Shown here: positions 28,305-37,538 of the stretch, piece after piece
How the letters are laid out: the number at the start of each line of letters is the position of its first letter
Numbering within the stretch: the first letter of the stretch is position 1
Assembly (NCBI RefSeq): GCF_001425785.1
Contig: NZ_LMDI01000001.1
Coordinates: forward strand, 294,865-358,864
Direction of reading: 5' to 3'
Source: Rhizobacter sp. Root1221
GTDB lineage: Bacteria > Pseudomonadota > Gammaproteobacteria > Burkholderiales > Burkholderiaceae_C
DNA length: 64,000 bases
Notes under the pieces: generated by a model
Seen by the model: the letters and a program-made list of their open reading frames with translations, nothing else
What the model was told of the DNA's origin: nothing
Database searches by the model: none
Made by a program: the position numbers and the translations under genes

Positions 28305-30302
28305 AGGGCCCGGCGTCAGGGAGAGGGCCTGGAGCCGCTTTTGTTTGTGCTGCAGCACTTCCCGGTACTGGGCGAGGGCGGCCGGGTCGGTGGCGGCGCG
28401 CTGGCTCAGTTCGTTCTGCTGGCGTTCGAGCTGCCGCACCCACATCCGGTCGAGCACCCGGCGGAGCTCGGTAAACTGGGATTCCTCCTGCAGCGCATCC
28501 TCGGTTACGAGGCGCCCCACCAGGCGGGCCCACTCCGTTTCGCGGAGCGCCACCTCCCACACCGCCCAGGCGGTGGGGCCGTTGTCCTGCACGTGGCGCT
28601 CCATCCACGCACACAGTGCCCCGTGGGGCGCGGGGAGTTCATGCAGCAGCTCCAGGTCGCCGGCATCGAGCTGTTCCCACCACTCGCTGTGCAGCAGCAG
28701 GAACTTCACGGCCAGGTCTTCGGTGCTCGTGGTCCGGGCACGGGGCAGGCCCACGCCTTCCTCGGGTGGCTTGCGCTTGCCAAAGAACGGTTTGTCGACC
28801 CAGGGGCGCCGCTGCCCGCCCGCGCCGCCCTGGAATCCACCTTGCCGCGGCGCGCGCTGGGCGCCGGTTTCGGACGGTTCGAAGCTGCTGTAGTCGATGT
28901 CCTGGGACTCGGCAGACCAGCTGTCGTCGGGAGGCGGGTAGTCGTCGGGCTCGTGGGTGCGGTCGCGAGGCGGCCGCGAGCGGCCGCCGGTGGCCTGGGC
29001 CTGGGCTTGCCACAAGCGGTTCAGGTCGTCGGTGGACAGTGCCGCGGCCTGCGCCAGGTCGCCAAGCAGCTGCATCTTGAGGGCGCCCTCGGGGAGCGCG
29101 AGCCACATCGGCTTGGCCTGGGCGAGCAGGCGCGCGCGGCCTTCGGCGCTGGCGGTGTCGCAGCCCTCGCGGGCGGCCTCGATGAGCTGGCGCGACAGCG
29201 GCACTGCGTCGGCCACGCAGGCCTCGAACGCTTCGGCGCCATGTTCGCGCACGTACGAATCCGGGTCGTGCTCGGGGGGCAGGAACAGGAATCGCACCGA
29301 ACGGGTGTCGGTGGCGAACGGCAGCGACGCCTCGAGCGCACGGCCCGCGGCGCGGCGGCCGGCGCTGTCGCCGTCGAAGCTGAACACGATGGTCTCGGTG
29401 AAGCGGAACAGCTTCTGCACATGTTCGGCCGAACATGCCGTGCCGAGGGTGGCCACCGCGTTCGGGAACCCCAGCTGGGCCAGGGCAACGACGTCCATGT
29501 ACCCCTCGACCACCAGCGCGTACCCGCGCTTGCGCAGCCCGGCCCGGGCCTCGTGCAGCCCGTAGAGTTCCTTGCCCTTGTGGAACACGGCGGTTTCGGG
29601 CGAGTTCAGGTACTTGGGCTCCCCCTTGTCGAGCACGCGCCCGCCGAACCCGATCACCTCGCCTTGCACGTTGCGGATCGGGAACATGATCCGGTCGCGG
29701 AAGCGGTCGTAGCGCTTGCGGTCGGCCTCGGTGTCGCCGGTGGCGATCACGAGGCCGCTTTCTTCGAGCAATGGGTCGTCGTAGCGGGGGAACACGCTCG
29801 CGAGCCCACGCCAGCCATCGGCCGCGTATCCGAGCCCGAAGGCGAGGGCGATCTCGCCGGTGAGGCCGCGCCCGCGCAGGTAGTCGACGGCGCGCTTGTT
29901 GCCCTTGAGTTGCTTGCGGTAGTGGTCGCTGGCCTTGTGCAACACGTCGGTCAGGGTGGCCTGGCGCTCCTTCAGGGCCGCCGCCTTCTCACGCTCCTGG
30001 GGCGTGCGGTTGTCCTCGGGCACGGCCATGCCCACCTGCTGGGCGAGGTCGCGCACCGCGTCGAGGAAACCCATGCCCGAGTAGGCCATCAGGAACCCGA
30101 GGGCGTTGCCGTGCACCCCGCACCCGAAGCAGTGGTAGGTCTGGCGCGTGGCGCTGACGGTGAAGCTGGGCGTCTTCTCGCCATGGAAGGGGCACAGGCC
30201 CTTGTGGTTGATGCCCGCCTTCTTCAGCTGCACGTAACGGCCCACCACCTCGACGACGTCGACGCGGGAGAGCAGGTCCTGGACAAAGCTGGGAGGGATC
30301 AC
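28296..30302 (-). CDS. dnaG: DNA primase
   Basis: DnaG makes RNA primers at the fork with DnaB. The 668-residue product has an N-terminal CHC2 zinc-binding domain (CPFHGEKTPSFTV, HCFGCGVHGNA). The TOPRIM catalytic core has VVEGYMDVVALAQLG and the acidic VFSFDGDSAGRRAA. A Pro/Gly/Arg-rich linker covers about 435-525, and a C-terminal DnaB-binding helical domain follows. Length is slightly above the E. coli enzyme because of the linker. rpsU and a GatB/Yqey gene, which often precede dnaG, are absent here; an H-NS-like gene lies upstream instead. Confidence 0.97.
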   Translation of the reverse strand: MIPPSFVQDLLSRVDVVEVVGRYVQLKKAGINHKGLCPFHGEKTPSFTVSATRQTYHCFGCGVHGNALGFLMAYSGMGFLDAVRDLAQQVGMAVPEDNRTPQEREKAAALKERQATLTDVLHKASDHYRKQLKGNKRAVDYLRGRGLTGEIALAFGLGYAADGWRGLASVFPRYDDPLLEESGLVIATGDTEADRKRYDRFRDRIMFPIRNVQGEVIGFGGRVLDKGEPKYLNSPETAVFHKGKELYGLHEARAGLRKRGYALVVEGYMDVVALAQLGFPNAVATLGTACSAEHVQKLFRFTETIVFSFDGDSAGRRAAGRALEASLPFATDTRSVRFLFLPPEHDPDSYVREHGAEAFEACVADAVPLSRQLIEAAREGCDTASAEGRARLLAQAKPMWLALPEGALKMQLLGDLAQAAALSTDDLNRLWQAQAQATGGRSRPPRDRTHEPDDYPPPDDSWSAESQDIDYSSFEPSETGAQRAPRQGGFQGGAGGQRRPWVDKPFFGKRKPPEEGVGLPRARTTSTEDLAVKFLLLHSEWWEQLDAGDLELLHELPAPHGALCAWMERHVQDNGPTAWAVWEVALRETEWARLVGRLVTEDALQEESQFTELRRVLDRMWVRQLERQQNELSQRAATDPAALAQYREVLQHKQKRLQALSLTPGPLT

Positions 30303-30373
30303 GGTGTCAGTCTAGCGGGTGGCCCGAAACGGGGTCGGTGCGAATGCCGGGCCGGATGCGGGCACCACCCAAG

Positions 30374-30398
30374 AAAAACGCCGCCCCGGAGGGCGGCG
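30374..30398 (-). terminator. Rho-independent terminator of the H-NS-like gene
   Basis: On the minus strand CGCCGCCC (30398-30391), loop TCCG, GGGCGGCG (30386-30379) and then TTTTTC. This is an eight-pair stem with a T tract, 34 bases beyond the gene's stop. Confidence 0.9.
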
Positions 30399-30431
30399 AA
30401 TTCTTGTGGGAAAACCCGGCAGGGGTATGGG

Positions 30432-30737
30432 TCAGACGGCGAAATCGCTGAGTTTCTTGCCCGACGCCAATGCGGCCTTCAGCCACTTGGGTTGCAGGCC
30501 GCGGCCGCTCCAGCTGTCGCCGGTTGCGGCGTTGCGGTATTTGGCGGCGACTTTGCCGCCTTTGGTTGCGCCGGCACGGGTGCCGCTCTTGGCTGTCAGG
30601 TCGGCCGCGCTCAAACCGTATTCGGTCATCAGCGCCTTGACCTTGGCAATCGCGTCGCTGCGCTCCCGTTTCTGGGTGCTTTCGATTTCCTGTTCGAGGG
30701 CCGCTTTACGGGCCAGCAAGTCTTGAAGCGTGCTCAT
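30432..30737 (-). CDS. H-NS-like nucleoid-associated protein
   Basis: The 101-residue DNA-binding protein has a coiled-coil dimerisation half (LQDLLARKAALEQEIESTQKRERSDAIAKV) and a flexible basic linker. The C-terminal DNA-binding motif is KYRNAATGDSWSGRGLQPKWLKAAL. In E. coli H-NS the minor-groove triad is Q-G-R; here the aligned residues read R-G-L, so the inserted Arg is shifted or lost, a variant worth noting. An AAGGA ribosome binding site stands nine bases before the ATG. It is monocistronic, with its own terminator and a palindrome-rich upstream region. Confidence 0.9.
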   Translation of the reverse strand: MSTLQDLLARKAALEQEIESTQKRERSDAIAKVKALMTEYGLSAADLTAKSGTRAGATKGGKVAAKYRNAATGDSWSGRGLQPKWLKAALASGKKLSDFAV

Positions 30738-30784
30738 GGATTATTCCTTCAGTCAATGAGTGCAGCACCTGCGCTGCGCTGCCG

Positions 30785-30862
30785 GGATTCTACGGGAATC
30801 CGGGGTACATCGGGCTGGGTAATTACCAGTTCGATGAAATGCCGGATTCCTTGTGAAGGAAT
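30785..30862. repeat. Two inverted repeats with a shared GGATTC/GAATCC motif upstream of the H-NS-like gene
   Basis: GGATTC-N5-GAATCC (30785-30801) and ATTCCTT-GTG-AAGGAAT (30846-30862) are both perfect. GGATTC also directly precedes the second repeat. They lie in the 143-base gap between the H-NS-like gene and the yggX stop. They could be operator sites for the H-NS-like gene or 3' structures of yggX. I see no gene in the gap. Confidence 0.5.
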
Positions 30863-30880
30863 ATGAGGCCGGGGGTTCGT

Positions 30881-31153
30881 TCAGGCCGACGGCGGGACAT
30901 ACCCGGCCGGCTGTTCAACACCTTCGCCGAAGAAAAAGCGTTCCATCTGGCGCGCGAGGTACTGTCGCGCGCGCTGGTCGGCAAGGTTCAAGCGGTTTTC
31001 ATTGACGAGCATGGTCTGGTGCTTCATCCAGGCGGCCCAGGCTTCCTTGCTCACTTCGTTGTAAATGCGCTTGCCCAGGTCGCCGGGGTACGGGGAGAAA
31101 TCGAGGCCTTCGGCCTCCTTCTTCAGGTAGACGCATTGAACGGTGCGGGCCAT
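30881..31153 (-). CDS. yggX: Fe(II)-trafficking protein YggX
   Basis: YggX is a small cytoplasmic protein linked to iron handling and protection of iron-sulfur enzymes from oxidation. The 90-residue product starts [19 protein letters not shown] with the conserved Cys. It continues with [19 protein letters not shown], then [19 protein letters not shown] and the C-terminal FFFGE. The start at 31153 gives the standard family length. It is 50 bases after argA on the same strand and is probably cotranscribed with it. Confidence 0.95.
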   Translation of the reverse strand: MARTVQCVYLKKEAEGLDFSPYPGDLGKRIYNEVSKEAWAAWMKHQTMLVNENRLNLADQRARQYLARQMERFFFGEGVEQPAGYVPPSA

Positions 31154-31203
31154 GGTGAACTTCCTCGAAAAGTGGGGTTGAATGGGGAGGGGATGCCGCC
31201 GGG

Positions 31204-32544
31204 TCAGGTCAATTTCTTGACGAGCACCTGCGAGCGGCGGTCCCAGTTGTATTTGCGCTTGCGCGCGTCCGGCAGCCAGTTGGGGTCCACCTGGGCAAAG
31301 CCGCGTTTGAGAAACCAGTGCATGGTTTGGGTGGTGAGCACGAATATGCTCTCCAACCCGGCCATCTTCGCGCGTTGCTCCACGCGTTTGAGGATGCGCT
31401 CGCCGTCGCCCTGGCTCTGCACGGCCGGAGATACCGTCAATGCCGACATTTCGCCCGTGCGGGCCTCGGGGTATGGGTACAGCGCCGCACAACCGAAGAT
31501 GACGCCGTCGTGTTCGATCACGGTATAGAGACCGATGTCGCGCTCGATTTCCGTGCGGTCGCGTTTGACGAGCGTGCCGTCGCGCTCGAAGGGTTCGATC
31601 AGTTGCAGCACGCCGCCAATGTCGTCGGCGGTGGCTTCGCGCAGGCTCTCGAGTTTCTCGTCGACGATCATGGTGCCCACGCCATCGTGGGTAAACGATT
31701 CGATCAGCACCGAACCATCCACGGAATACGGCACGATGTGCACGCGTTCCACGCCGGCCACGCTCGCCTTCACGGCGTGCTGCAAATAAAACGCCGTGTC
31801 GGTGGGTTGAATGGGATTGGGGAGGTTCGACAGCAGTTTCTGCGCGTCGGCCAGCGCGAGTTCGGTGTCGATTTCGCTTTCGGGGTCGGACGGGTCCAGC
31901 GGAATGCCCTTGACCTCGGTCACATAGATGAGTTTGTCGGCCTGCAGGGCAATGGCGGCGCTGGCGGCCACGTCTTCCATGCTGAGGTTGAATGCCTCGC
32001 CGGTGGGCGAGAACCCGAATGGCGACACCATCACGAGCGCGCCGAAGTCGACCGCGCGGCGAATGCCGGCGGCGTCGATCTTCCGCACGAGGCCGGTGTG
32101 CTGGAAATCCACGCCGTCGAGTATGCCGACCGGGCGCGCGGTGATGAAGTTGCCCGAGATCACCCGGATCTGGCTGTGTGCCATCGGGGTGTTGGGCAGG
32201 CCCTGCGAGAATGCGGCCTCGATCTCGTAGCGCATCTGGCCGGCCGCTTCCTGGGCACAGTCGAGCGCCAGCGGGTCGGTGATGCGCATGCCGTGGCTGA
32301 AGCGGGACGTGTGCCCCTTCAGCGCGAGCTGCTCTTCCACCTGCGGGCGAAATCCGTGCACGAGCACGAGCTTGATGCCCATCGCGTGGAGAATGGCGAG
32401 GTCTTGTGCGAACGTGGGCAGCTTGCCGGCTGCCACCAGTTCGCCCGCGATGGCCACCACGAAGGTCTTTCCCCGGTGCGCGTGGATGTACGGCGCGACC
32501 GAACGGAACCACGGAACGAAGGTATGGGGAAAGACAAGACTCAT
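31204..32544 (-). CDS. argA: Amino-acid N-acetyltransferase (N-acetylglutamate synthase)
   Basis: This enzyme catalyses the first step of arginine synthesis, acetyl-CoA plus glutamate to N-acetylglutamate. The 446-residue product has an N-terminal amino-acid-kinase-like domain (about 1-290; [31 protein letters not shown]) that normally binds arginine as feedback inhibitor. The C-terminal GNAT domain (about 300-446) has [21 protein letters not shown] for acetyl-CoA binding. The length is that of classical ArgA. Divergent from hrpA with a 50-base gap; upstream of yggX. I see no convincing ArgR box. Confidence 0.95.
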   Translation of the reverse strand: MSLVFPHTFVPWFRSVAPYIHAHRGKTFVVAIAGELVAAGKLPTFAQDLAILHAMGIKLVLVHGFRPQVEEQLALKGHTSRFSHGMRITDPLALDCAQEAAGQMRYEIEAAFSQGLPNTPMAHSQIRVISGNFITARPVGILDGVDFQHTGLVRKIDAAGIRRAVDFGALVMVSPFGFSPTGEAFNLSMEDVAASAAIALQADKLIYVTEVKGIPLDPSDPESEIDTELALADAQKLLSNLPNPIQPTDTAFYLQHAVKASVAGVERVHIVPYSVDGSVLIESFTHDGVGTMIVDEKLESLREATADDIGGVLQLIEPFERDGTLVKRDRTEIERDIGLYTVIEHDGVIFGCAALYPYPEARTGEMSALTVSPAVQSQGDGERILKRVEQRAKMAGLESIFVLTTQTMHWFLKRGFAQVDPNWLPDARKRKYNWDRRSQVLVKKLT

Positions 32545-32594
32545 GGCCGCTCGAGACGCTTTGAAATAATCACCGATTTTTGCACGAAGGGCCG

Positions 32595-35500
32595 ATGTCA
32601 GTTTCTCCCCGCCGCGGTGCCCCGCCTGTAGCCAATCCGATCCCGCCGATCACCTTCCCCGATGCGTTGCCCGTTTCCGGCCGGCGCGATGAAATCGCGC
32701 GGGCCATCGAGGCCCACCAGGTCGTCATCGTCTGCGGTGAAACCGGGTCGGGCAAGACCACCCAGCTGCCCAAGATCGCGCTCGCCCTCGGGCGCGGGCG
32801 GGGGGCTGGCGGCCGCGGGCTGATCGGCCACACGCAGCCGCGGCGCATTGCCGCGTCGAGCGTGGCCAAGCGCATCGCGCAGGAACTCAACACGCCGCTC
32901 GGCGAACACGTGGGCTACAAGGTGCGGTTCCAGGACCGCCTGTCGCCCGGCGCCAGCGTGAAGCTGATGACCGACGGCATCCTGCTGGCGGAAACCCAGA
33001 CCGACCCGCTGCTCAGGGCTTACGACACGCTGATCATCGACGAGGCGCACGAACGCAGCCTCAACATCGACTTCCTGCTCGGGTACCTGCGGCAGGTCCT
33101 GCCGCGCCGGCCCGACCTGAAGGTGATCGTGACGTCGGCCACCATCGACGCCGACCGTTTCGCGCAGCATTTCGCGTCGCGCCACGGACCGGCGCCGGTG
33201 ATCCAGGTGTCGGGGCGCCTGTTCCCGGTGGAGCAACGCTGGCGCCCGTTCGAGGAAAGCCGCGAGTACGGCTTGAACGACGCCATCGGCGACGCGGTGA
33301 CCGAACTCTGGCGCGAGGGCGCCGGTGACGTGCTGGTGTTCCTGCCCGGCGAACGCGAGATTCGCGAGGCGGCCGAGCACCTGCGCCGCCACCACCCGCC
33401 CGGCGTGGAGGTGGTGCCGCTCTTTGCCCGGCTGAGCCAGGAGGAGCAGGACGCCGTCTTCGAGCCCCACAGCGCCCGCCGCATCGTGCTGGCCACCAAC
33501 GTGGCGGAGACCTCGCTGACGGTGCCCGGCATCCAGTACGTGATCGATGCGGGCACCGCGCGGGTCAAGCGCTACAGCTACCGCAACAAGGTCGAGCAGC
33601 TGCAGATCGAGCCCGTGAGCCAGGCCGCGGCCAACCAGCGCGCGGGCCGCTGCGGCCGCGTCAGCAACGGCATCTGCGTCCGCCTGTACGACGAAAAGGA
33701 CTACACCGGCCGCCCCCGGTTCACCGACCCCGAGATCCTGCGCTCGTCGCTGGCCGGCGTGATCCTGCGCATGAAGTCGCTGGGCCTCGGGCTCGTCGAG
33801 GACTTCCCGTTCCTGGAGCCCCCGCCGCGGCGTGCGGTGGCCGACGGCTACCAGCTGCTGAACGAACTGGGCGCCGTCGACGACCAGAACGAACTCACGC
33901 CGGTGGGCCGCGAGTTGGCGAAGCTGCCGCTCGACCCCCGCGTGGGCCGCATGATCCTCGAGGCGCGCAACCGCGAGGCGTTGGCCGAGGTGCTCGTGAT
34001 CGCCTCCGCGCTGAGCGTGCAGGACGTGCGTGACCGCCCGCTCGAGCACCAGCAGGCGGCCGACACGGCGCACAAGAAGTTCGACGACGAACGGTCCGAA
34101 TTCGTGGGCACGCTCAAGCTGTGGAAGTGGCTCGAGGACACCCGCGGTGGCCAGGGCGAGCACAAGCTGTCGCACCGCAAGCAGGAGCAGCAGTTGCGCG
34201 AGAGTTTCATCTCGCCGCGGCGCGTGCGCGAGTGGCGCGACATCCACTCGCAGCTGCACACGGTGGTGGCCGAGCACAAATGGCGGCTCAACACCCAGCC
34301 GGCCACGTACGAACAGCTGCACCTGGCGATGCTCGCCGGCCTGCTGGGCAACATCGGCCTCAAGAGCGATGACGACGACTGGTACCTGGGTGCGCGCGGC
34401 ATCAAGTTCTACAAGCACCCCGGCGCCAACCTCAGCAAGAAGCCCGGACGCTGGATCGTGGCCGCCGAACTCGTCGAGACCACGCGGCTCTTCGGCCGGG
34501 GCGTCGCCGGCATCGAGCCGCAGTGGCTGCCGGGCATCGCAGGCCACCTGATCAAGACACAGCTGCTCGAACCGCACTGGGAGAAAAAGGCGGCCGAGGT
34601 GATCGCGCTGGAGCGGGCCACGTTGTACGGCATCGTGATCTACGCCAACCGCCGCGTGAACTTCGGCAACGTGGACCCCGCGGCCGCGCGCGAGATCTTC
34701 ATCCGCGAGGCGCTGGTGGAAGGCGAGTGGGAGACGCGCTTGCCGTTCATCGCAGCCAACCGCAAGCTGATCGCCCAGGTGGAGGAGCTGGAACACAAGT
34801 CGCGCCGCCAGGATGTGCTGGTGGACGACGAACTGATCTTCGCGTTCTACGACCAGCACCTGCCCGCCGACGTGTGCAGCGGCGCCACGCTCGAACGCTG
34901 GTACCGCGAGGAAAGCCGGCGCAATCCGAAGGCGCTGCACCTCACGCGCGAGGAACTGATGCGCCACGAGGCCGCTGGCGTCACGGCATCGGCGTTTCCG
35001 AAGTCGTTGCGCCTGGGCGGGGTGGACTGCGCCGCGGCCTACCTGCACGAACCCGGCGACGCGAAGGACGGTGTCACCGTCACGGTGCCGCTGTACGCGC
35101 TGAACCAGGTCAACGACGAACGCTGCGAGTGGCTTGTGCCGGGCATGCTGAAGGACAAGGTGCTGGCCCTGCTCAAGAGCCTTCACCAGCGCCCGCGCTC
35201 GCGGCTGGTGCCGTTGCCGGAGTTCGCCGAATCGTTCGTGGCCGCGGTGCACGCGGCCAACACGTACGGGCAGGGCGCGCTGGTCGATGCATTGCTCAAG
35301 GCGGTGCGCGACAAGACCCAGCTCGACGTGAAACGCGCCGACTTCAAGCTCGACCAGCTGCCGCCCCACCTGTTCATGAACTTCCGCGTGGTCGACGACA
35401 ACGCCCGGCAGATGGGCACGGGCCGCAACGTCGCCGCGCTGAAGGCCGAGCTGGGCGGGCAGGCGCGTTCGGCGTTCCAGGCGCTGGCAGCGCTGCGTCC

Positions 35501-36455
35501 GGCCGTGGTGCCCGGCCCCACGGTGACCGTGACGGCCGGCCCGAGCCGGGTTCCCGCGAAGGCCGCGCCGCCGGTGGCCGACCCGGCACCCGCCGCGCCC
35601 GTGGCCGAGGTGCAGCACACCGACTGGACCTTCGGCGAACTGCCGGAGCTGATGGAGGTGCGCCGCGGCAACCAGACGCTGGTCGGGTTCCCCGCGCTGA
35701 TCGACCGCGGCACGCACGTGGTGGTGGAGGTGTTCGACGAGCCCGACGTGGCGGCCACGCGCCACCGTGCCGGCCTGCGCCGGCTGGTGGCGCTGCAGAT
35801 CCGCGACGCGCTGAAGTACCTCGAAAAGAACATCCCCGACCTGCAGAAGATGGCGGCGCTGTTCATGAACGTGGGCACGGTCGATGAACTGCGCGAGCAG
35901 ATCGTCGAACTCGCGCTCGACCGTGCGTTCCTGGCCGACCCGCTGCCCGCCGACGCGGCCGCCTTCAGGAAACGCATCGACGAGGGGCGAGGGCGCCTCA
36001 CCCTGATCGCCAACGAGATCGCGCGCAGCGTGGGCACGGTGCTCGCCGAGTACGCCGCGGCCACGCGCAAGCTCAAGGATGCGCGTGCCCCGAAGGAGGT
36101 GAACGACGACGTCACGGCGCAGTTGGGGCGGCTCGTGTCGAAGCGGTTCGTCACCACCACGCCGTGGGCGCAGTTGGCGCACCTGCCGCGGTACCTGAAG
36201 GGGATCACGATGCGCCTCGACAAGTGGCGGGCCGACCCTGCACGCGACACGGCGCGCCTCGCGGAACTGCGGCCCCTCGAGCAGCGCTACCTGCGGCTCG
36301 TGGCCGATCGCAAGGGGGTGCACGACGCCCGGCTCGACGAGTTCCGCTGGCTGCTCGAGGAACTGCGCGTGAGCCTCTTCGCCCAGGAACTGCGCACGCC
36401 GCAGCCTGTCAGCGTGAAGCGCCTGGAGAAGACCTGGGCCCAGTTGAGCGCGTGA
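32595..36455 (+). CDS. hrpA: ATP-dependent RNA helicase HrpA (DEAH family)
   Basis: The 1286-residue RNA helicase resolves stalled ribosomes and processes mRNA. It has Walker A GETGSGKTTQLPK, the DEAH box IIDEAHERSLNID and VIVTSATIDADRF. Motif V is TNVAETSLTVPGI, motif VI is QRAGRCGR, and then come HA2, an OB fold and the long DUF3418 C-terminal region of HrpA. An Ala/Pro-rich linker lies at about 970-1000. The start at 32595 has GAAGGG five bases upstream. Despite its name it has nothing to do with the type III secretion pilin HrpA. Confidence 0.96.
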   Translation: MSVSPRRGAPPVANPIPPITFPDALPVSGRRDEIARAIEAHQVVIVCGETGSGKTTQLPKIALALGRGRGAGGRGLIGHTQPRRIAASSVAKRIAQELNTPLGEHVGYKVRFQDRLSPGASVKLMTDGILLAETQTDPLLRAYDTLIIDEAHERSLNIDFLLGYLRQVLPRRPDLKVIVTSATIDADRFAQHFASRHGPAPVIQVSGRLFPVEQRWRPFEESREYGLNDAIGDAVTELWREGAGDVLVFLPGEREIREAAEHLRRHHPPGVEVVPLFARLSQEEQDAVFEPHSARRIVLATNVAETSLTVPGIQYVIDAGTARVKRYSYRNKVEQLQIEPVSQAAANQRAGRCGRVSNGICVRLYDEKDYTGRPRFTDPEILRSSLAGVILRMKSLGLGLVEDFPFLEPPPRRAVADGYQLLNELGAVDDQNELTPVGRELAKLPLDPRVGRMILEARNREALAEVLVIASALSVQDVRDRPLEHQQAADTAHKKFDDERSEFVGTLKLWKWLEDTRGGQGEHKLSHRKQEQQLRESFISPRRVREWRDIHSQLHTVVAEHKWRLNTQPATYEQLHLAMLAGLLGNIGLKSDDDDWYLGARGIKFYKHPGANLSKKPGRWIVAAELVETTRLFGRGVAGIEPQWLPGIAGHLIKTQLLEPHWEKKAAEVIALERATLYGIVIYANRRVNFGNVDPAAAREIFIREALVEGEWETRLPFIAANRKLIAQVEELEHKSRRQDVLVDDELIFAFYDQHLPADVCSGATLERWYREESRRNPKALHLTREELMRHEAAGVTASAFPKSLRLGGVDCAAAYLHEPGDAKDGVTVTVPLYALNQVNDERCEWLVPGMLKDKVLALLKSLHQRPRSRLVPLPEFAESFVAAVHAANTYGQGALVDALLKAVRDKTQLDVKRADFKLDQLPPHLFMNFRVVDDNARQMGTGRNVAALKAELGGQARSAFQALAALRPAVVPGPTVTVTAGPSRVPAKAAPPVADPAPAAPVAEVQHTDWTFGELPELMEVRRGNQTLVGFPALIDRGTHVVVEVFDEPDVAATRHRAGLRRLVALQIRDALKYLEKNIPDLQKMAALFMNVGTVDELREQIVELALDRAFLADPLPADAAAFRKRIDEGRGRLTLIANEIARSVGTVLAEYAAATRKLKDARAPKEVNDDVTAQLGRLVSKRFVTTTPWAQLAHLPRYLKGITMRLDKWRADPARDTARLAELRPLEQRYLRLVADRKGVHDARLDEFRWLLEELRVSLFAQELRTPQPVSVKRLEKTWAQLSA

Positions 36456-36491
36456 CGGGCAGGGTCATGGCGTCGGATTTAGCATCGAGCC

Positions 36492-36983
36492 ATGAACGCC
36501 TTCACCGACCTGGGCCCGCGACGCATCGATGACATCGCGCGCGACTGCCGTCGGCGCGTGAACCAGCGCGCGCTGCTGGCGGCGGGCGTGGCCATCGTGC
36601 CTGTGCCGGGCCTCGACTGGCTGGCCGACGTCAGCGTGCTGATGAAGCTGATCCCCGAGATCAACCGCGCCTTCGGCTTGTCGCCGGACCAGGTGGCGCG
36701 GCTTTCGCCCGACCGTCGGGTGGTGGTCTACAAGGCGCTCTCCGCGGGCGGGAGCCTGCTGGTAGGGCGCATCGTGACACGTGCGCTCGTGGTGCATGTG
36801 ATGCGGCTCGTGGGCGTGCGGCTCACCGCGCAGCAGGTGGCCAAGTTCGTGCCCATCGCGGGGCAGGCGGTGTCGGCAGCGCTCACGTTCACGGCCTTGC
36901 GCTACGTGTGCGAGCAGCACATTCGACAGTGCATTGCGGTGTCAGAACAACTTCGTGGCGTGAACTCTGAAATCCCGGGTTAG
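36492..36983 (+). CDS. Small membrane-associated protein with a DUF697-like domain
   Basis: The 163-residue protein of uncertain function has a Gly/Ala-rich hydrophobic segment ALLAAGVAIVPVPGLDWLADVSVLM, then LIPEINRAFGLSP. A second hydrophobic stretch is VGRIVTRALVVHVMRL, and a third is FVPIAGQAVSAALTFTALRYV. This pattern resembles the DUF697/YcjF C-terminal domain, often linked to GTPases and envelope stress; the match is by eye. No GTPase gene is near. The ribosome binding site is weak. It ends 13 bases before tRNA-Pro. Confidence 0.65.
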   Translation: MNAFTDLGPRRIDDIARDCRRRVNQRALLAAGVAIVPVPGLDWLADVSVLMKLIPEINRAFGLSPDQVARLSPDRRVVVYKALSAGGSLLVGRIVTRALVVHVMRLVGVRLTAQQVAKFVPIAGQAVSAALTFTALRYVCEQHIRQCIAVSEQLRGVNSEIPG

Positions 36984-36996
36984 AATGTCAGCTTTT

Positions 36997-37073
36997 CGGG
37001 GCGTAGCGCAGCCTGGTAGCGCACCTGGTTTGGGACCAGGTGGTCGTGAGTTCGAATCCCACCGCCCCGACCA
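36997..37073 (+). tRNA. tRNA-Pro (anticodon TGG)
   Basis: The 77-nt cloverleaf has acceptor stem CGGGGCG paired with CGCCCCG and D arm GCGC...GCGC. The anticodon stem CCTGG/CCAGG has loop TTTGGGA (anticodon TGG at 37031-37033), the T loop is TTCGAAT, and the discriminator A is followed by encoded CCA. Confidence 0.97.
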
Positions 37074-37155
37074 ATTTCTCCCTCCTCGACAGTCGAGTGG
37101 CCTCGCGCCGCTGGCGCGACGCAGCCCCTGCCGCCGCGTGCGCTCCGATTTCGAT

Positions 37156-37229
37156 GCGGCGGTAGCTCAACCGGATAGAGCACCAGCCTTCTAAGCTGGG
37201 GGTTACGGGTTCGATTCCTGTCCGCCGCG
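37156..37229 (+). tRNA. tRNA-Arg (anticodon TCT)
   Basis: The acceptor stem GCGGCGG pairs with CCGCCGC, and the D arm is GCTC...GAGC. The anticodon stem CCAGC/GCTGG has loop CTTCTAA (anticodon TCT), and the T loop is TTCGATT. After the discriminator G the sequence reads CAT, so the 3' CCA is not encoded and must be added by the CCA enzyme, unlike the neighbouring tRNA-Pro. Confidence 0.95.
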
Positions 37230-37410
37230 CATGGTGCTTGCCCCCCACGTCGCTTCGCTCCTGCCCCCCCGAGGGGGGCGCCCGCGGTCGCCCGGGGAAC
37301 CCGGGCTCGGCGGTAGCTTGATCTGCGGCTTCGCTTCGCTCGCCTTCTGCCTGGCGTTCGCGCTTCGGGGCTTTGCTCGCTTCGCTTGCTTGCCCCCCTC
37401 CATCCTTCTT
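37230..37410. repeat. Repetitive palindromic non-coding element after tRNA-Arg
   Basis: This part of a 309-base gap between tRNA-Arg and the next gene is made of CTTCGCT/GCTTGC-type runs and a strong hairpin CTGCCCCCCCGAGGGGGGCG (about 37261-37280). A second hairpin-like stretch is CCGGGGAACCCGG (about 37298-37310). Such GCCCCCC...CGAGGGGG elements next to tRNA genes recur in Burkholderiales genomes as I know them. Here only one copy can be seen, so its repeat nature is inferred. I see no gene in it. Confidence 0.45.
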
Positions 37411-37437
37411 GTCGTTGTCGTTGTCGTTGTCGTTGTC
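37411..37437. repeat. Hexanucleotide tandem repeat GTCGTT, about 4.5 copies
   Basis: GTCGTT is repeated four times and ends in GTCGGT, about 100 bases before the small gene at 37539. Such short repeats may vary in copy number by slippage. No coding role is supported. Confidence 0.8.
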
Positions 37438-37538
37438 GGTGTTGGCTGACATCGGCTATGCATGTCTGCCGATGGCGCTTGCGGGGCGGTCCGTTCAGGA
37501 TCTTCGGCAAGTCAGTCAGTCGCTTGCTGGAGTCCATC

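Noticed and set aside
32598-36323. A 1241-codon open frame opposite the hrpA helicase gene
   Set aside because: Antisense to a complete, motif-rich helicase; shadow coding only.
32595-36455. hrpA as part of a type III secretion (hrp) cluster
   Set aside because: The product is a DEAH-box RNA helicase. The shared name with the Hrp pilin is coincidence and gives no support to the PIP-box finding.
36997-37229. Integration of a mobile element at the tRNA genes
   Set aside because: Both tRNA genes are complete, and I see no duplicated 3' tRNA end, integrase or phage gene in the following 10 kb.
37230-37440. CRISPR-like array after tRNA-Arg
   Set aside because: The repeats are short hexamers and palindromes without unique spacers; no cas gene is in the window.
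37386-37538. Longer start for the small protein at 37539
   Set aside because: The extension would be encoded by the GTCGTT hexamer repeat (repeated Cys-Arg) and has no ribosome binding site.
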